The translations under genes and the position numbers were made by a program. The notes below the pieces were generated by a model. It had not been told where the DNA came from and did not search any database. It saw nothing but the letters and a program-made list of their open reading frames with translations. Shown here in pieces: positions 37,747 to 46,576 of a DNA stretch of 64,000 bases. The DNA is taken from positions 4,637,981 through 4,701,980 of the forward strand of contig NZ_LT629732.1 of assembly GCF_900104745.1 (NCBI RefSeq). The letters are read 5' to 3'. The stretch is from Actinopolymorpha singaporensis (GTDB lineage Bacteria > Actinomycetota > Actinomycetes > Propionibacteriales > Actinopolymorphaceae). Within the stretch, counting starts at the first letter, position 1; each line of letters starts with the position of its first letter.

Positions 37747-38682
37747 ATGCGCAACCGACCGGCCCGGCCGGCCGCCCTGCTCGCGGTGGCCGGGTGTCTT
37801 GTCCTCGCGTCGATCCTGGCGGGCACCGCCACCGCCGCCGGAGCGACCACAGCGACCACGGCGACCACGGCGACCACAGCGAACACAGCGACCACGACGG
37901 TAACCACGTCCGAGGCCGCGGCACCGACGACGGAAGCGGCTCGTACGTGCACCCGCGAGCAGCCCGCGGCGCCCCGGTGGCCGCTGGCGTGGCACGACGA
38001 GTTCGGCGCGCCCACCCTCGACCGGACGAAGTGGAACACGGTGATGGACTTCCCCGGCCGGGCCGGCGGGCACTACCACAACAGCTCCTACGGCAGCTAT
38101 GCGCTGGACAGCAACATCGTGCTCGGCCAGGGTCTGCTCCACCTGATCGCCGACGACGAGCCCGTGGTCGGTGACGACCCGCCCGGCACGTACGCCTACT
38201 CCGAGGGGTTCGTCTCCTCCCACGACAAGTTCGCCCAGGCATACGGCTACTGGGAGATCTGCGCGCGCTACCCCGCCGGTCGCGGGCTGTGGCCGGCGTT
38301 CTGGCTGGTACCCCAGGACCGCACCTGGCCGCCGGAGTTCGACGTGGCGGAGTGGTTCGGCGGCATCGACGGGATGTTCCAGGGCATCGCCTCCGGTGCC
38401 TGGCCGAATGTCCGGTGGGACGGCCACTGGACCTACGACCCCGCACCGACGACCGGCTGGCACACGTACGCCCTGCGCTGGGAACCGCGGCGCGCGACGT
38501 TCTCCGTGGACGGGCGGGTCACCGGGTCGTTCGAGGGCGACTTCGTGCCGGACAAGCCGATGTACGTCGTCCTGAACAGCGGCGTGTGGATGAACGCCGA
38601 CCGGGGCGGCCCGCCCGACGCGAGCACGGTGTTCCCGAACAGCTTCGACATCGACTACGTGCGCGTCTACCGGCGGCCCTGA
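37747..38682 (+). CDS. Secreted glycoside hydrolase family 16 protein
   Basis: This 311-residue protein begins with a signal peptide (RPAALLAVAGCLVLASILAG and an Ala-rich cleavage region) and then a Thr/Ala linker. The GH16 domain starts at PLAWHDEFGAPTLDRTKWNT. The catalytic signature E-x-D-x-x-E is PEFDVAEWFGGIDG, with both Glu and the Asp kept. WHTYALRWEPRRATFSVDG is also typical. It likely cuts a beta-glucan or galactan outside the cell. The ATG has GGAGG 5 bases upstream. The 3' end overlaps the next gene by 16 bases. Confidence 0.88.
   Translation: MRNRPARPAALLAVAGCLVLASILAGTATAAGATTATTATTATTANTATTTVTTSEAAAPTTEAARTCTREQPAAPRWPLAWHDEFGAPTLDRTKWNTVMDFPGRAGGHYHNSSYGSYALDSNIVLGQGLLHLIADDEPVVGDDPPGTYAYSEGFVSSHDKFAQAYGYWEICARYPAGRGLWPAFWLVPQDRTWPPEFDVAEWFGGIDGMFQGIASGAWPNVRWDGHWTYDPAPTTGWHTYALRWEPRRATFSVDGRVTGSFEGDFVPDKPMYVVLNSGVWMNADRGGPPDASTVFPNSFDIDYVRVYRRP
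37843..37896. repeat. Six 9-bp repeats in the linker of the GH16 gene
   Basis: The unit GCGACCACR (once GCGAACACA) is repeated six times and encodes Ala-Thr-Thr. It forms the linker between signal peptide and catalytic domain, a usual place for O-glycosylated Thr-rich sequence in secreted actinobacterial proteins. Confidence 0.9.
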
Positions 38683-39317
38683 CGTCCCTGGGTCGGTTCG
38701 GCCGCCGGGCGCAGGGCGGCGTGGGCGGCCACCGGGTCGTCGGCGAAGAAGCGGACCGTGCGTACCCGCGCCTGCCGGCCGAGCGGACGGACGACCGTGA
38801 CGGGTTCGGTCAGGTCGAGGACCAGGTTGGTCTGGGACGAGACCGCCACCGCGAGCTTGTCGTCGGCGACCGTCACCATGCCGCGTTCGTTGTGGTTGCC
38901 GGCCCGGCGTACCGCCGCGATCCGGTCCCGGGGCACCCGCAGGTCGAAGAACGCGCCGTACCGGATGCGTACCTCCTGGGCGGTGACCACGTGCGGCCGG
39001 GTGATCGCCGCGGCGATCATCGCCAGCACGGCCACGACGGTGTAGGCGTCGATCAGCAGGATCACCGAACGCAGGACGACCGGCGCGTGCAGCGCCCGCA
39101 ACACGACCTCCAGCGCGAACAGCTCGATCACCATGAAGAACAGGAAAAGCGCCGTCACCGGCGTCTGCGCGCGGGCATAGGAGACGGCGAACGCGCCGGC
39201 CGGTACGCCGTCGCGGCGGCGCGCGATCCACAGGGCGATGCTGACCATGCCCCGCAGGTCGAAGCTCATCAGCCGGCGGACCGGCACCGGGATCACCGAC
39301 CGGACGGCGCTCAGCAT
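38667..39317 (-). CDS. Membrane protein with C-terminal PH-like region
   Basis: This 216-residue protein has two membrane helices (TPVTALFLFFMVIELFALEV and the stretch from VVLRSVILLIDAYTVVAVLA) and a soluble C-terminal part. In that part VTAQEVRIRYGAFFDLRVPR and DRIAAVRRAGN resemble bacterial PH-like (YcxB/bPH2) domains. No function is known. Its start overlaps the merR stop by 7 bases, so it is expressed with the MerR regulator and may be its main target. Confidence 0.6.
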   Translation of the reverse strand: MLSAVRSVIPVPVRRLMSFDLRGMVSIALWIARRRDGVPAGAFAVSYARAQTPVTALFLFFMVIELFALEVVLRALHAPVVLRSVILLIDAYTVVAVLAMIAAAITRPHVVTAQEVRIRYGAFFDLRVPRDRIAAVRRAGNHNERGMVTVADDKLAVAVSSQTNLVLDLTEPVTVVRPLGRQARVRTVRFFADDPVAAHAALRPAAEPTQGRQGRR

Positions 39318-40069
39318 GATCCGCGCTCCCGAAGCCTGGCCACCAGCGTTCGGAAGACCCCGACCTGTGCGGCGGACAGCTCACGGGTCATCGTCGCGAG
39401 CCACTGACCGGTCTGCGGATCGTCGACGCTTCCGACCATCGCCGAGGCGATCTCCGCCGGTAGGTACGCGGCCAGCTCGTCGGCAAGCGCACCGACGCGC
39501 GGATCCGTCGGCTCCGCGCCGGCCAGCTCGTCCAGCTTCCGGTAGATGTCGGCCGCTCCCCTGCCGCCGGTCTCCTCCGGAAGGCCGCGGAGCAGCTCGG
39601 CGAACGCGGCCCGGTCGGCCGGGTCGGCGCCCGCGTCGAAGACGGTGAGGAGGTCTCGGTCGAACTGCCCGAACGCCGACCCCTCGGTGGGCAGGTCCCG
39701 CAGGACGGTCGCCAGCTCCGGGGAGACCGTGGAGTCCGGATCCAGCGCGCCCCGGTTCAGCAGCGCGGCGAGCCGGGCCCTGCGGGCGCCGATCGCCTCC
39801 TGTTGCCTCGCCAGGTCGGCGTCGAGCTCGGCCAGCACCTCGCGCAGGTCCCGGCCTTGCTCGTCGGCGAGTACGTCGCGGATCTCGTCCAGCGACAGCC
39901 CGAGCTCGGTCAGCCGGCGTACCCGGGCGAGGACGACCGCATCGCGCAGCCGGTACTCGCGGTAGCCGTTGGCCAGGCGGTCGGGCTCGGGCAGCAGGCC
40001 CTGGTGGTGGTAGTGCCGGACGGTACGTGTGGACACCCCGACGAGGGTGGCGAGTTCCCCGATTCGCAT
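39311..40069 (-). CDS. MerR-family transcriptional regulator
   Basis: This 252-residue protein begins with a MerR winged helix (MRIGELATLVGVSTRTVRHY, then HHQGLLPEPDRLANGYREYR) and a dimerisation helix (ADLARQQEAIGARRARLAAL). The C-terminal 130 residues form a helical effector domain without the Cys residues of metal sensors, so an organic ligand or none is likely. The promoter just upstream has the 19-base spacer and dyad of MerR-controlled promoters, and the ATG appears to be at the transcription start. Confidence 0.9.
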   Translation of the reverse strand: MRIGELATLVGVSTRTVRHYHHQGLLPEPDRLANGYREYRLRDAVVLARVRRLTELGLSLDEIRDVLADEQGRDLREVLAELDADLARQQEAIGARRARLAALLNRGALDPDSTVSPELATVLRDLPTEGSAFGQFDRDLLTVFDAGADPADRAAFAELLRGLPEETGGRGAADIYRKLDELAGAEPTDPRVGALADELAAYLPAEIASAMVGSVDDPQTGQWLATMTRELSAAQVGVFRTLVARLRERGSC

Positions 40070-40075
40070 GCACCC

Positions 40076-40108
40076 ATTGCACAGGTTGACGCCGCGACAA
40101 GGTCAACC
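40076..40108 (-). promoter_or_regulatory. MerR-type promoter (19-base spacer) with internal dyad
   Basis: On the minus strand TTGACC (-35, 40106-40101) and TGCAAT (-10, 40081-40076) are 19 bases apart. The perfect arms GGTTGAC/GTCAACC (40084-40090 and 40102-40108) are centred in the spacer region. Long spacers with such a dyad are the hallmark of promoters that MerR proteins activate by DNA untwisting. The -10 box ends 6 bases before the merR ATG, so the transcript would be leaderless. Confidence 0.65.
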
Positions 40109-40138
40109 GTCGAGGTGGAGGTGCGGGTGGGCCGGACC

Positions 40139-40876
40139 CTAGATCGAGGCAGCCAGGTCGACCAGCCGGCCGGCGAGCCTGCGGACCAGGTGGTCCAGCC
40201 ACTCCCGGCCCTGCGCGGCGTCGGCCTTGGCCGGGTCGTCGGTGTAGCCGTCCTGTTCGTGCCAGGACGCCTGCCGCTGGATCTCGACACCGGGTACGGC
40301 CGGGATGGTGGGGACGTGCGTACGCGGCGCGCGTTCGTCGACCAGTTCGGGGTCGACGGCGAGCACCAGGGACGTCTCGAACCCACCCGCGTGCCCGGGC
40401 AGCGGGGTACCGCCGAGATCGGCGTCCGCGGCGCCGTCCCAGTAGTCGACGTAGCCCACAGTGATCGGCGACCGGACGGACGCGGCGGCGGCCGCGGCCG
40501 AGCAGATGCCGCGATTTCCGCCGTGGCCGTTGACGATGACCAGCCGGCGGCCGCCACAGTCGGCGACGGAACGGGCCACGTCGAGGAGCAGGGCGAGCAG
40601 CGTCTCCGGCCGCAGGGAGAGTGTGCCCCCGAACGGCAGATGGTGGTCGGAGGCACCGATCGGCAGGGTCGGGGCGAGGACGAGGGTGCGCGACGCGGAC
40701 TCCGCGGCCAGCTCGGCCGCCCGGGTGGCCGCGGTCTCGGCCAGCAGCGCGTCCGTGCCCGTCGCCAGGTGCGGTCCGTGCTGCTCGGTCGCGCCGATGG
40801 GGAGTACGACCATCGCCTCCGGCAGCAACGCGGTCAGTTGGTCCCGGGTCTGTGCCTGCCACCGGACGACGCTCAT
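40139..40876 (-). CDS. Creatininase-family amidohydrolase (MftE-like)
   Basis: This 245-residue metal enzyme shows VVLPIGATEQHGPHLATGTD (E and H ligands, then the G-T-D ligand), LPIGASDHHLPFGGTLSL, IVNGHGGNRGICSAAAAAAS and HAGGFETSLVLAVDPELVDE with the final Glu ligand. Members include creatinine amidohydrolase and the mycofactocin peptidase MftE. No other mycofactocin gene is near, so a general amidohydrolase role is more likely. It sits between the merR promoter and the kinase gene. Confidence 0.85.
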   Translation of the reverse strand: MSVVRWQAQTRDQLTALLPEAMVVLPIGATEQHGPHLATGTDALLAETAATRAAELAAESASRTLVLAPTLPIGASDHHLPFGGTLSLRPETLLALLLDVARSVADCGGRRLVIVNGHGGNRGICSAAAAAASVRSPITVGYVDYWDGAADADLGGTPLPGHAGGFETSLVLAVDPELVDERAPRTHVPTIPAVPGVEIQRQASWHEQDGYTDDPAKADAAQGREWLDHLVRRLAGRLVDLAASI

Positions 40877-40911
40877 GTCGGTCCCTCCCCGCCGCGGGCG
40901 GTCCGCGGCCC

Positions 40912-42642
40912 TCAGTTGTCGTTGCCGTGACCGTAGTTGCCGCGGTCGTGGCCATGGCCGTCGTGGCCGGTGCCGGTCTGGTTCGCCTCCCCGTCGGCCG
41001 GCCCCTGCTCACCCTGCCAGCCGGCGCCGAGGATGCTGTCCAGCGTCCCGCCGGTCGGGAGGTCGTCCTTGCTGTACGCCTTCGCGAAGTCCCGGCGCAG
41101 CTTCTGCATCCGCTCGCGGGCCTTCTCCGGATCACCGTCGGCGTACGCCTGACGAGCCTTGTCCACCGAGTTGCGCAGCCGGTCGGCGACCTCGGGGTCG
41201 ACGCGTCCGGTGGACGACAGGAACGCCAGCGCGGCGTCGAGGCGGTTCAGCCAGGCCGGCGAGCCGACGGCGGGAGTGCCGGCGTCCCCGGAGTTGCTGG
41301 AGTCGGCCACTCGCGTGGAGGGGCGCGGCGCGGACGTGGCCTTGGGGGTCTGCGTCGTGGTCTGCCTCGGGCTCGGGCTGCGGTGTGTGGTCGCCGACGG
41401 CGCGGGAGGCCGGTCGCCCGCGACCTGGGCGCCACCGGACTGCGCGGTGTTCTTCCAGACCCACAACGACGCGCTCAGCAACGCGACGGCGAGCGCGGCG
41501 GCGGCCACCAGGACCGCGAGGTCGCCCGACCGAGGACGAGGCCTTGGGGCGGGACGTGCCGACCTGTCGTTCCCAGCTCCGGTGTCCCGTCCGCCGAGGT
41601 CCTGTCCGGCGACGGCGCCTTCGCGCTCCAGCTCGGGCAGGGCGAAGGTCCGGGTGGCCTGGTCGGAGGATCGGGCTGTCCCGACGGGTTCCTCGATGCC
41701 GGGGTGCCCGGCCGAGGCCCACAGGGGTCCGGAGGCCGCGGCCATGGCGGGCGACAACGCGGTCGCCGCCTCGGCCGGGTCGGGGGTGGCCCACCCGGTC
41801 GACCTGGTAGAGGTCGAGCGCGTGGCCAGCAGCGCGGCCCGGACCGCGGCCGCGTCGGCCGGACGGTCGGCGGGCTCCTTGGCCAGCAGGCTGAGCACCA
41901 GCTCGTCCAGGTCCTCCGGAACGCCCGGGCGCAGCCGGGACGGCGGCGTGGGCGCGGTGTGCAGGTGGCCATACACCACCTCCGTCGAACCGCCGACGAA
42001 CGGCGTCCGGCCGGTCAGCAGCTGGTAGAGCACGCAGCCCAGGGCGTACAGGTCGCTGCGGGCGTCGGCGGACCGGCCCCGGACCTGCTCGGGAGCGAGG
42101 TAGGAGGCGGTGCCGACGATGGTGCCGGTGCGGGTGAGCCGGGTGGAGGCCTCGTCGAGCACCCGGGCGATGCCGAAGTCGACGACCTTCAGCGAGCCGT
42201 CCTGGGTGCGGACGAGATTGCTCGGCTTCACGTCGCGGTGGACCACCCCGGCCTGGTGTGCCGCGTGCAGCCCGGCGGCCGCCTGGGCGCCGAGGTCGCG
42301 TACGTCGTCGGGGGGCAGCGGGCCGCGTGCGGCGAGGATGGCGGCGAGAGTACGCCCGTCCAGCAGCTCCATCACCAGGAACGGGCGGCCCGACCACTCA
42401 CCGACGTCGAAGACCGCGACGACGTTGCGGTGACTGAGCTGCGCGGCCGCCCGCGCCTCGCGAACGAAGCGCTCCCGGTCACCGGCCTCGGTCACGCCCG
42501 CATGCAGCAGCTTGACCGCGACCGGACGGCCCAGCGTGGAGTCGTGTGCCCGCCACACTTCGCCCATGCCGCCGCGACTCAGCAGCTCCTCGAGGCGGTA
42601 ACGCCCGAGGGTCGTACCAGCCCTCACCGCACTCACGTTCAC
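40912..42642 (-). CDS. Membrane-anchored Ser/Thr protein kinase (PknB type) without PASTA repeats
   Basis: This 576-residue protein has a Hanks-type kinase domain (about residues 10-270). It has the Gly loop LSRGGMGEVWRAHD, the Lys in PVAVKLLH, the catalytic loop VVHRDVKPSNLVRTQDGSLK, DFGIARV and GTASYLAPEQVRGRSADARS. One membrane helix follows near residue 400 (VLVAAAALAVALLSASLWVW). The outer part is Ser/Thr/Pro-rich, then a helical segment (RLRNSVDKARQAYADGDPEK), and it ends in a His-rich tail (GHDGHGHDRGNYGHGNDN). The tail could bind a metal. The sensed signal is unknown. Confidence 0.9.
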   Translation of the reverse strand: MNVSAVRAGTTLGRYRLEELLSRGGMGEVWRAHDSTLGRPVAVKLLHAGVTEAGDRERFVREARAAAQLSHRNVVAVFDVGEWSGRPFLVMELLDGRTLAAILAARGPLPPDDVRDLGAQAAAGLHAAHQAGVVHRDVKPSNLVRTQDGSLKVVDFGIARVLDEASTRLTRTGTIVGTASYLAPEQVRGRSADARSDLYALGCVLYQLLTGRTPFVGGSTEVVYGHLHTAPTPPSRLRPGVPEDLDELVLSLLAKEPADRPADAAAVRAALLATRSTSTRSTGWATPDPAEAATALSPAMAAASGPLWASAGHPGIEEPVGTARSSDQATRTFALPELEREGAVAGQDLGGRDTGAGNDRSARPAPRPRPRSGDLAVLVAAAALAVALLSASLWVWKNTAQSGGAQVAGDRPPAPSATTHRSPSPRQTTTQTPKATSAPRPSTRVADSSNSGDAGTPAVGSPAWLNRLDAALAFLSSTGRVDPEVADRLRNSVDKARQAYADGDPEKARERMQKLRRDFAKAYSKDDLPTGGTLDSILGAGWQGEQGPADGEANQTGTGHDGHGHDRGNYGHGNDN

Positions 42643-43138
42643 CAGTCCTCAGCCGACGGATTCGTTGCGGATCTTCATTTCCACCGCCGCAGCAGCGTAC
42701 GCATGCACCGCGGGCAACCGCACGCACACCGCCTCCCGGCGCGTCGCGGCCCGCGCGTTTCTCACTCAGCGTCCGGGTGGCCGCACGTTCGGTCGTTCGT
42801 TCGTTCGGTCGCAGGTCGGTCGTACCCGGACATCGGCTTGTCCACCGTCGGCCTCCCTCACATGACCTGGCCCGGCCGGCCGGTCCCCAAACGGCTCAGC
42901 GGCGAACCCTCTCCGCCGGGGCGCTTCTCCGGCCCGGCCGCCCCGGCCCGTGATCGACAACGGGGATGCGGGTCGCTGCCCGGCCGGTAGGGAGCGTGGC
43001 GTTCGTCACCGGGGCTGCCGCTTCGTTGACCCTCGGACAGGCCGGAGAGTACGGTCCTCTTTGACCGTATTGGTTCATTTGGTCAATCACTCCGTGCGTC
43101 GCGCACGCTGGAAGCTCCACGAAGGGAGCACTGTTCCG
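42643..43138. other. 496-base region between the kinase and the PEP-synthase-like gene
   Basis: The two genes are divergent, so this region should hold both promoters. The right end carries a likely promoter and operator for the right-hand gene, listed separately. A short TTCG/TCGT-rich repeat lies near 42786-42812. No coding frame with family resemblance and no RNA gene was found. The rifamycin-associated element often seen before rph genes was not seen. Confidence 0.6.
43026..43086 (+). promoter_or_regulatory. Promoter and downstream operator of the PEP-synthase-like gene
   Basis: TTGACC (43026-43031) and TACGGT (43050-43055) are 18 bases apart and make a good vegetative promoter. The expected start is near 43062. 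Right there lies an inverted repeat, TTGACC (43061-43066) and GGTCAA (43081-43086). A repressor bound here would block transcription. The regulator is unknown; no TetR or similar gene is adjacent. Confidence 0.5.
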
Positions 43139-45823
43139 GTGAACGCCGATCCGACCGACCAGGCCGGCCCCACCGACCGGGCCGACCTCTCCGCACCAGC
43201 CGGGACCGATCTCTCGTACGTCGTCCCTCTCGACCACCCCGCCGCCGGCATCGCCGAGGTCGGCGGCAAGGGCGCGTCCCTGGCCCGCCTCGCCCGCGCG
43301 GGCCTGCCGGTGCCGCCCGGCTTCCAGGTGACGACGGCCGCGTATCGCGCCTTCGTCGGCCGGGACGGCCGACAGGACCAGATTCTCGCCGCCGTGTCCG
43401 GGCTGCGTGCCGACCAGCCGGAGCGATGTGAGGAGGCGGCGCAGAAGATCGGCCGGCTGTTCGCCGAGGGCGTCGTACCGGCCGAGGTCGCCGAGCCGAT
43501 CGAGCAGGCGTACGCGAGTCTCGACGACGGCGAACTCCCGGTCGCGGTCCGTTCGTCGGCCACCGCGGAGGACCTGCCGGGGATGTCGTTCGCCGGGCAA
43601 CAGGACACCTACCTGAACATCCGTGGCCGCGATACCGTACTCGACGCGATACGCCGCTGCTGGGCCTCGCTGTGGACCGCCCGCGCGATCGCGTACCGGA
43701 TCCGGCACGGCATCCCCGCCGAGCCCGTCGCCCTCGCCGTCGTGGTGCAGGAACTCGTCCCCGCCGAGTCCGCCGGCGTGATCTTCACCGTCGACCCGAT
43801 GACCGGCGACCGGGCGTACATCCACGTCAATGCCACCTGGGGGCTGGGCGAGCCGCTCGTCGGCGGCCAGGTCACCCCCGACTCGCTGCTGGTCGAGCGG
43901 GAGACCTTCGCCGTGGCGCGCCGCGACACCGGCGACAAGTCCGTACGCACCGTACGCACCGAGCAGGGCACGCGCGAGGAACCCGTACCGCCGAGCCTCC
44001 GGAACGCGCCGGTACTGGACGACCGGCAGGCCGGCGAGCTTGCCCGGCTCGGCGTCGGCGTCGAGGAACTCTTCGGCTGCCCGATGGACGTCGAGTGGGC
44101 CCGGTACGACGGACGGTTCTTCCTCGTCCAGGCCCGTCCGGTCACCGGGCTGCCCACGGGGCTGTCAGCCGAACGATCCACAGATCGGCCCACCGACCGG
44201 CCGACCACCGCAGGCGAGCAGTGGAACGACAGCCTGCGCGGCGACTACCTGTGGACGTCGGGCAATCTCGGCGAGGCGATCCCGGACGTGATGACGCCCT
44301 GCACCTGGTCGCTCATCCGCATCTTCATGGCCGACACGATGGCGCTGTCGGCCGTCGGGGAGCACCCGCTGTCCGGAAACATCGGCGGCAGGTTCTACCT
44401 CAACCTCAGCGTCGCCGCGGCCTCCGCCCAGGCGTTCGGCATGTCGAGGCTGTTCTACGCCAGTGTCCCGGAGGTCTTCGGCCGGATCCCGGACGGCGTC
44501 ACGATCCCGATGCTGCCGCTCTCGCGCTGGCGGCTGGTCCGGAGCGTGCTCGGCGAGGTCGTGCCGTTCTACCGCCGGCTGCGTGCCTACCAGAAGAACT
44601 TCCAGGCCATGGTCGCCGACGCACCCGCCCGCTTCGAACGGGTCACCGCCGCGATCAGAGCCGCGGACACCGCGGCGGCGCTGGCGAAGGTGTGGGACGC
44701 CGAGGGCGAGCCGTATCTTCGTGACACCAGCCGGATGCTGGCCGCGGGGTCCCGGATGGACGGCAACGCGCTGGCGACGATCGCCGCCCGCGTCCGCGAG
44801 GTGGCCGGCGAGGGCGACGCGAACGCCCTGCTCACCGGGCTGCACACCGCGGGCGGCGAGCTTGCCAGCCTCGGCCCGCTGGTCGGGTTGGCACAGGTAC
44901 GCCGCGGGCAGCTCGACCGGGACACCTACCTCCGGCAGTGGGGCCACCGCGGGCCGCACGAGTTCGAGGTGTCGGCGCCACGCCCGGCCGAGGACCCCGG
45001 CTGGCTCGACCGGGAGCTCGCGGCGATGGCCGGCGCCCCGGAGGACGCGACCGACCTGCTCGCCCGGCAGCAACGGGCCCGCGAGGCGGCCTGGGAACGA
45101 CTGCGCTCCCGGCTCCGGCCGCGCGAACTCGCCGCTCTGCGGCGCCGCGTCGACCGCGCGGCGCACGCCGCCCGGGCACGCGAGGCCGCCCGGTCGGAGG
45201 TGATCCGGGCGTTCTGGGCGATGCGGATCTTCGTCCAGCGCGCCGGCGAGCTGACCGGCCGCGGCGACGACCTGTTCTTCTGCGACATCCGGGAGATCTG
45301 CCGGCTCCTCGACGGCGACGACCCTCCACTGGCGGCGGTGCCGGCGCGCCGGGCGGCGTACGACCGCTATCGCGCGCTGCCGGCGTATCCCACGCTGATC
45401 CGCGGCGCCTTCGACCCGGAGCGCTGGGCAGCCGACCCGGACCGCCGGGTCGACCTGTACGACGCGACGGCCGAGCACGCTCCGGTGGCCGAGACGGTGA
45501 CCGGGTTCGCCGGGGCGGCCGGAGTCGTGGAAGGCGTCGCCCGCGTCATCGCCGGCCCCGAGAACGGCGCGGAGCTACGGCCCGGCGAGATTCTCGTCAC
45601 GTCCGTCACCAACGTCGGCTGGACCCCGCTGTTCCCGCGTGCCGCCGCGGTGGTCACCGACATCGGGGCGCCGCTGTCGCACGCCGCGATCGTCGCCCGC
45701 GAACTCGGCATCCCGGCCGTGGTCGGCACCGGCAACGCCACCGTCCGGCTGCGCAGCGGCGACCGGATCCGGGTGGACGGCGAGCACGGGACCGTCGAGG
45801 TACTGCAGGCCGCGCCGAGGTAG
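43139..45823 (+). CDS. PEP/pyruvate-utilising phosphotransferase, PpsA/rifampicin-phosphotransferase-like
   Basis: This 894-residue protein has three parts. The N-terminal ATP-grasp domain shows GIAEVGGKGASLARLARAGL, VRSSATAEDLPGMSFAGQQD and VVQELVPAESAGVIFTVDP. A long middle part (about residues 360-790) is unlike PEP synthase and resembles the drug-binding domain of rifampicin phosphotransferases. The C-terminal swivelling domain carries the phospho-His in GAPLSHAAIVARELGIPAVV. These enzymes use ATP, the His and a substrate. Whether the substrate is a rifamycin, pyruvate or something else cannot be told. GTG at 43139 follows AGGGAG. Confidence 0.75.
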   Translation: MNADPTDQAGPTDRADLSAPAGTDLSYVVPLDHPAAGIAEVGGKGASLARLARAGLPVPPGFQVTTAAYRAFVGRDGRQDQILAAVSGLRADQPERCEEAAQKIGRLFAEGVVPAEVAEPIEQAYASLDDGELPVAVRSSATAEDLPGMSFAGQQDTYLNIRGRDTVLDAIRRCWASLWTARAIAYRIRHGIPAEPVALAVVVQELVPAESAGVIFTVDPMTGDRAYIHVNATWGLGEPLVGGQVTPDSLLVERETFAVARRDTGDKSVRTVRTEQGTREEPVPPSLRNAPVLDDRQAGELARLGVGVEELFGCPMDVEWARYDGRFFLVQARPVTGLPTGLSAERSTDRPTDRPTTAGEQWNDSLRGDYLWTSGNLGEAIPDVMTPCTWSLIRIFMADTMALSAVGEHPLSGNIGGRFYLNLSVAAASAQAFGMSRLFYASVPEVFGRIPDGVTIPMLPLSRWRLVRSVLGEVVPFYRRLRAYQKNFQAMVADAPARFERVTAAIRAADTAAALAKVWDAEGEPYLRDTSRMLAAGSRMDGNALATIAARVREVAGEGDANALLTGLHTAGGELASLGPLVGLAQVRRGQLDRDTYLRQWGHRGPHEFEVSAPRPAEDPGWLDRELAAMAGAPEDATDLLARQQRAREAAWERLRSRLRPRELAALRRRVDRAAHAARAREAARSEVIRAFWAMRIFVQRAGELTGRGDDLFFCDIREICRLLDGDDPPLAAVPARRAAYDRYRALPAYPTLIRGAFDPERWAADPDRRVDLYDATAEHAPVAETVTGFAGAAGVVEGVARVIAGPENGAELRPGEILVTSVTNVGWTPLFPRAAAVVTDIGAPLSHAAIVARELGIPAVVGTGNATVRLRSGDRIRVDGEHGTVEVLQAAPR

Positions 45824-45841
45824 CGGCGGCCCGCGGGCGGG

Positions 45842-46576
45842 TCAGAGCTCGACGGTGTCCAGGAGAATGCCGAGCTCCTGCTGGCTGAGCGGCCGGACCT
45901 GTCCGGGGGCGAGGTCGCCGAGCTTCACCGGGCCGAGGGACGTCCGCGCGAGCCGGCGGACCGGGTGCCCGACCTCGGCGAGCATCCGCCGGACGATGTG
46001 CTTGCGGCCCTCGTGGATGACGATCTCCACCATGGCCTTGCCGCCCGACTGATGCACGACACGGAACGCGTCCGCCCGCGCCGGGCCGTCCTCGAGTTCG
46101 ACGCCCTCCCGCAGCGCCCGGCCGACCCGGGCGGGCACCGGCCCGGGAACCTCGGCTACGTAGGTCTTCTGCACGCCGTACGACGGGTGGGCCAGCCGGT
46201 GGGCGAACTCCCCGTCGTTGACCAGCAGGATCAGCCCCTCGGTGTCGGTGTCCAGCCGGCCGACGTGGAACAGCCGTTCCGGCCGGTCGCGAACGAGGTC
46301 CCCGAGGCACCGGCGGCCCTGCGGGTCGCTCATCGTGCTGACCACGCCGCGCGGCTTGTTCAGGACGAGGTAGACCTTGGTCTCGTCCACCGCGATCCGC
46401 CTGCCGTCCACGCGTACGGAGTCGCGGGTCGGGTCGACCCGGGTGCCGAGGGTCGTCACCACCTGGCCGTTCACCTCGACCCGGCCGTCGACGATGAGTT
46501 CCTCGGCGGCCCGCCGGCTGCCGACCCCGGCCTGGGCGAGCACCTTCTGCAGCCGAACGCCTTCGGACTCACCCAT
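45842..46576 (-). CDS. rluB: 23S rRNA pseudouridine synthase, RsuA/RluB family
   Basis: This 244-residue enzyme has an S4 RNA-binding domain (VRLQKVLAQAGVGSRRAAEE) and a pseudouridine synthase domain with the catalytic Asp in HVGRLDTDTEGLILLVNDGE. YLVLNKPRGVVSTMSDP and HEGRKHIVRRMLAEVGHPVR are family signatures. It overlaps scpB by 8 bases and ends the parA-scpA-scpB-rluB run. RluB modifies 23S rRNA near the peptidyl transferase centre; the exact target here is inferred. Confidence 0.93.
   Translation of the reverse strand: MGESEGVRLQKVLAQAGVGSRRAAEELIVDGRVEVNGQVVTTLGTRVDPTRDSVRVDGRRIAVDETKVYLVLNKPRGVVSTMSDPQGRRCLGDLVRDRPERLFHVGRLDTDTEGLILLVNDGEFAHRLAHPSYGVQKTYVAEVPGPVPARVGRALREGVELEDGPARADAFRVVHQSGGKAMVEIVIHEGRKHIVRRMLAEVGHPVRRLARTSLGPVKLGDLAPGQVRPLSQQELGILLDTVEL

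Noticed and set aside
35127-38174. Plus-strand open frame of about 1015 codons antisense to phosphoketolase and acetate kinase
   Set aside because: It is a GC-driven shadow of the real minus-strand genes. It has no family resemblance, and its composition (Val/Arg/Gly with no motifs) is typical of antisense frames.
40139-40876. Mycofactocin cluster because of the MftE-like creatininase-family protein
   Set aside because: No mftA, mftB, mftC or related gene is nearby, and the family has many unrelated members.
42643-43138. Rifamycin-associated element before the Rph-like gene
   Set aside because: No such inverted repeat was seen. The inverted repeat that is present (TTGACC/GGTCAA) is different.
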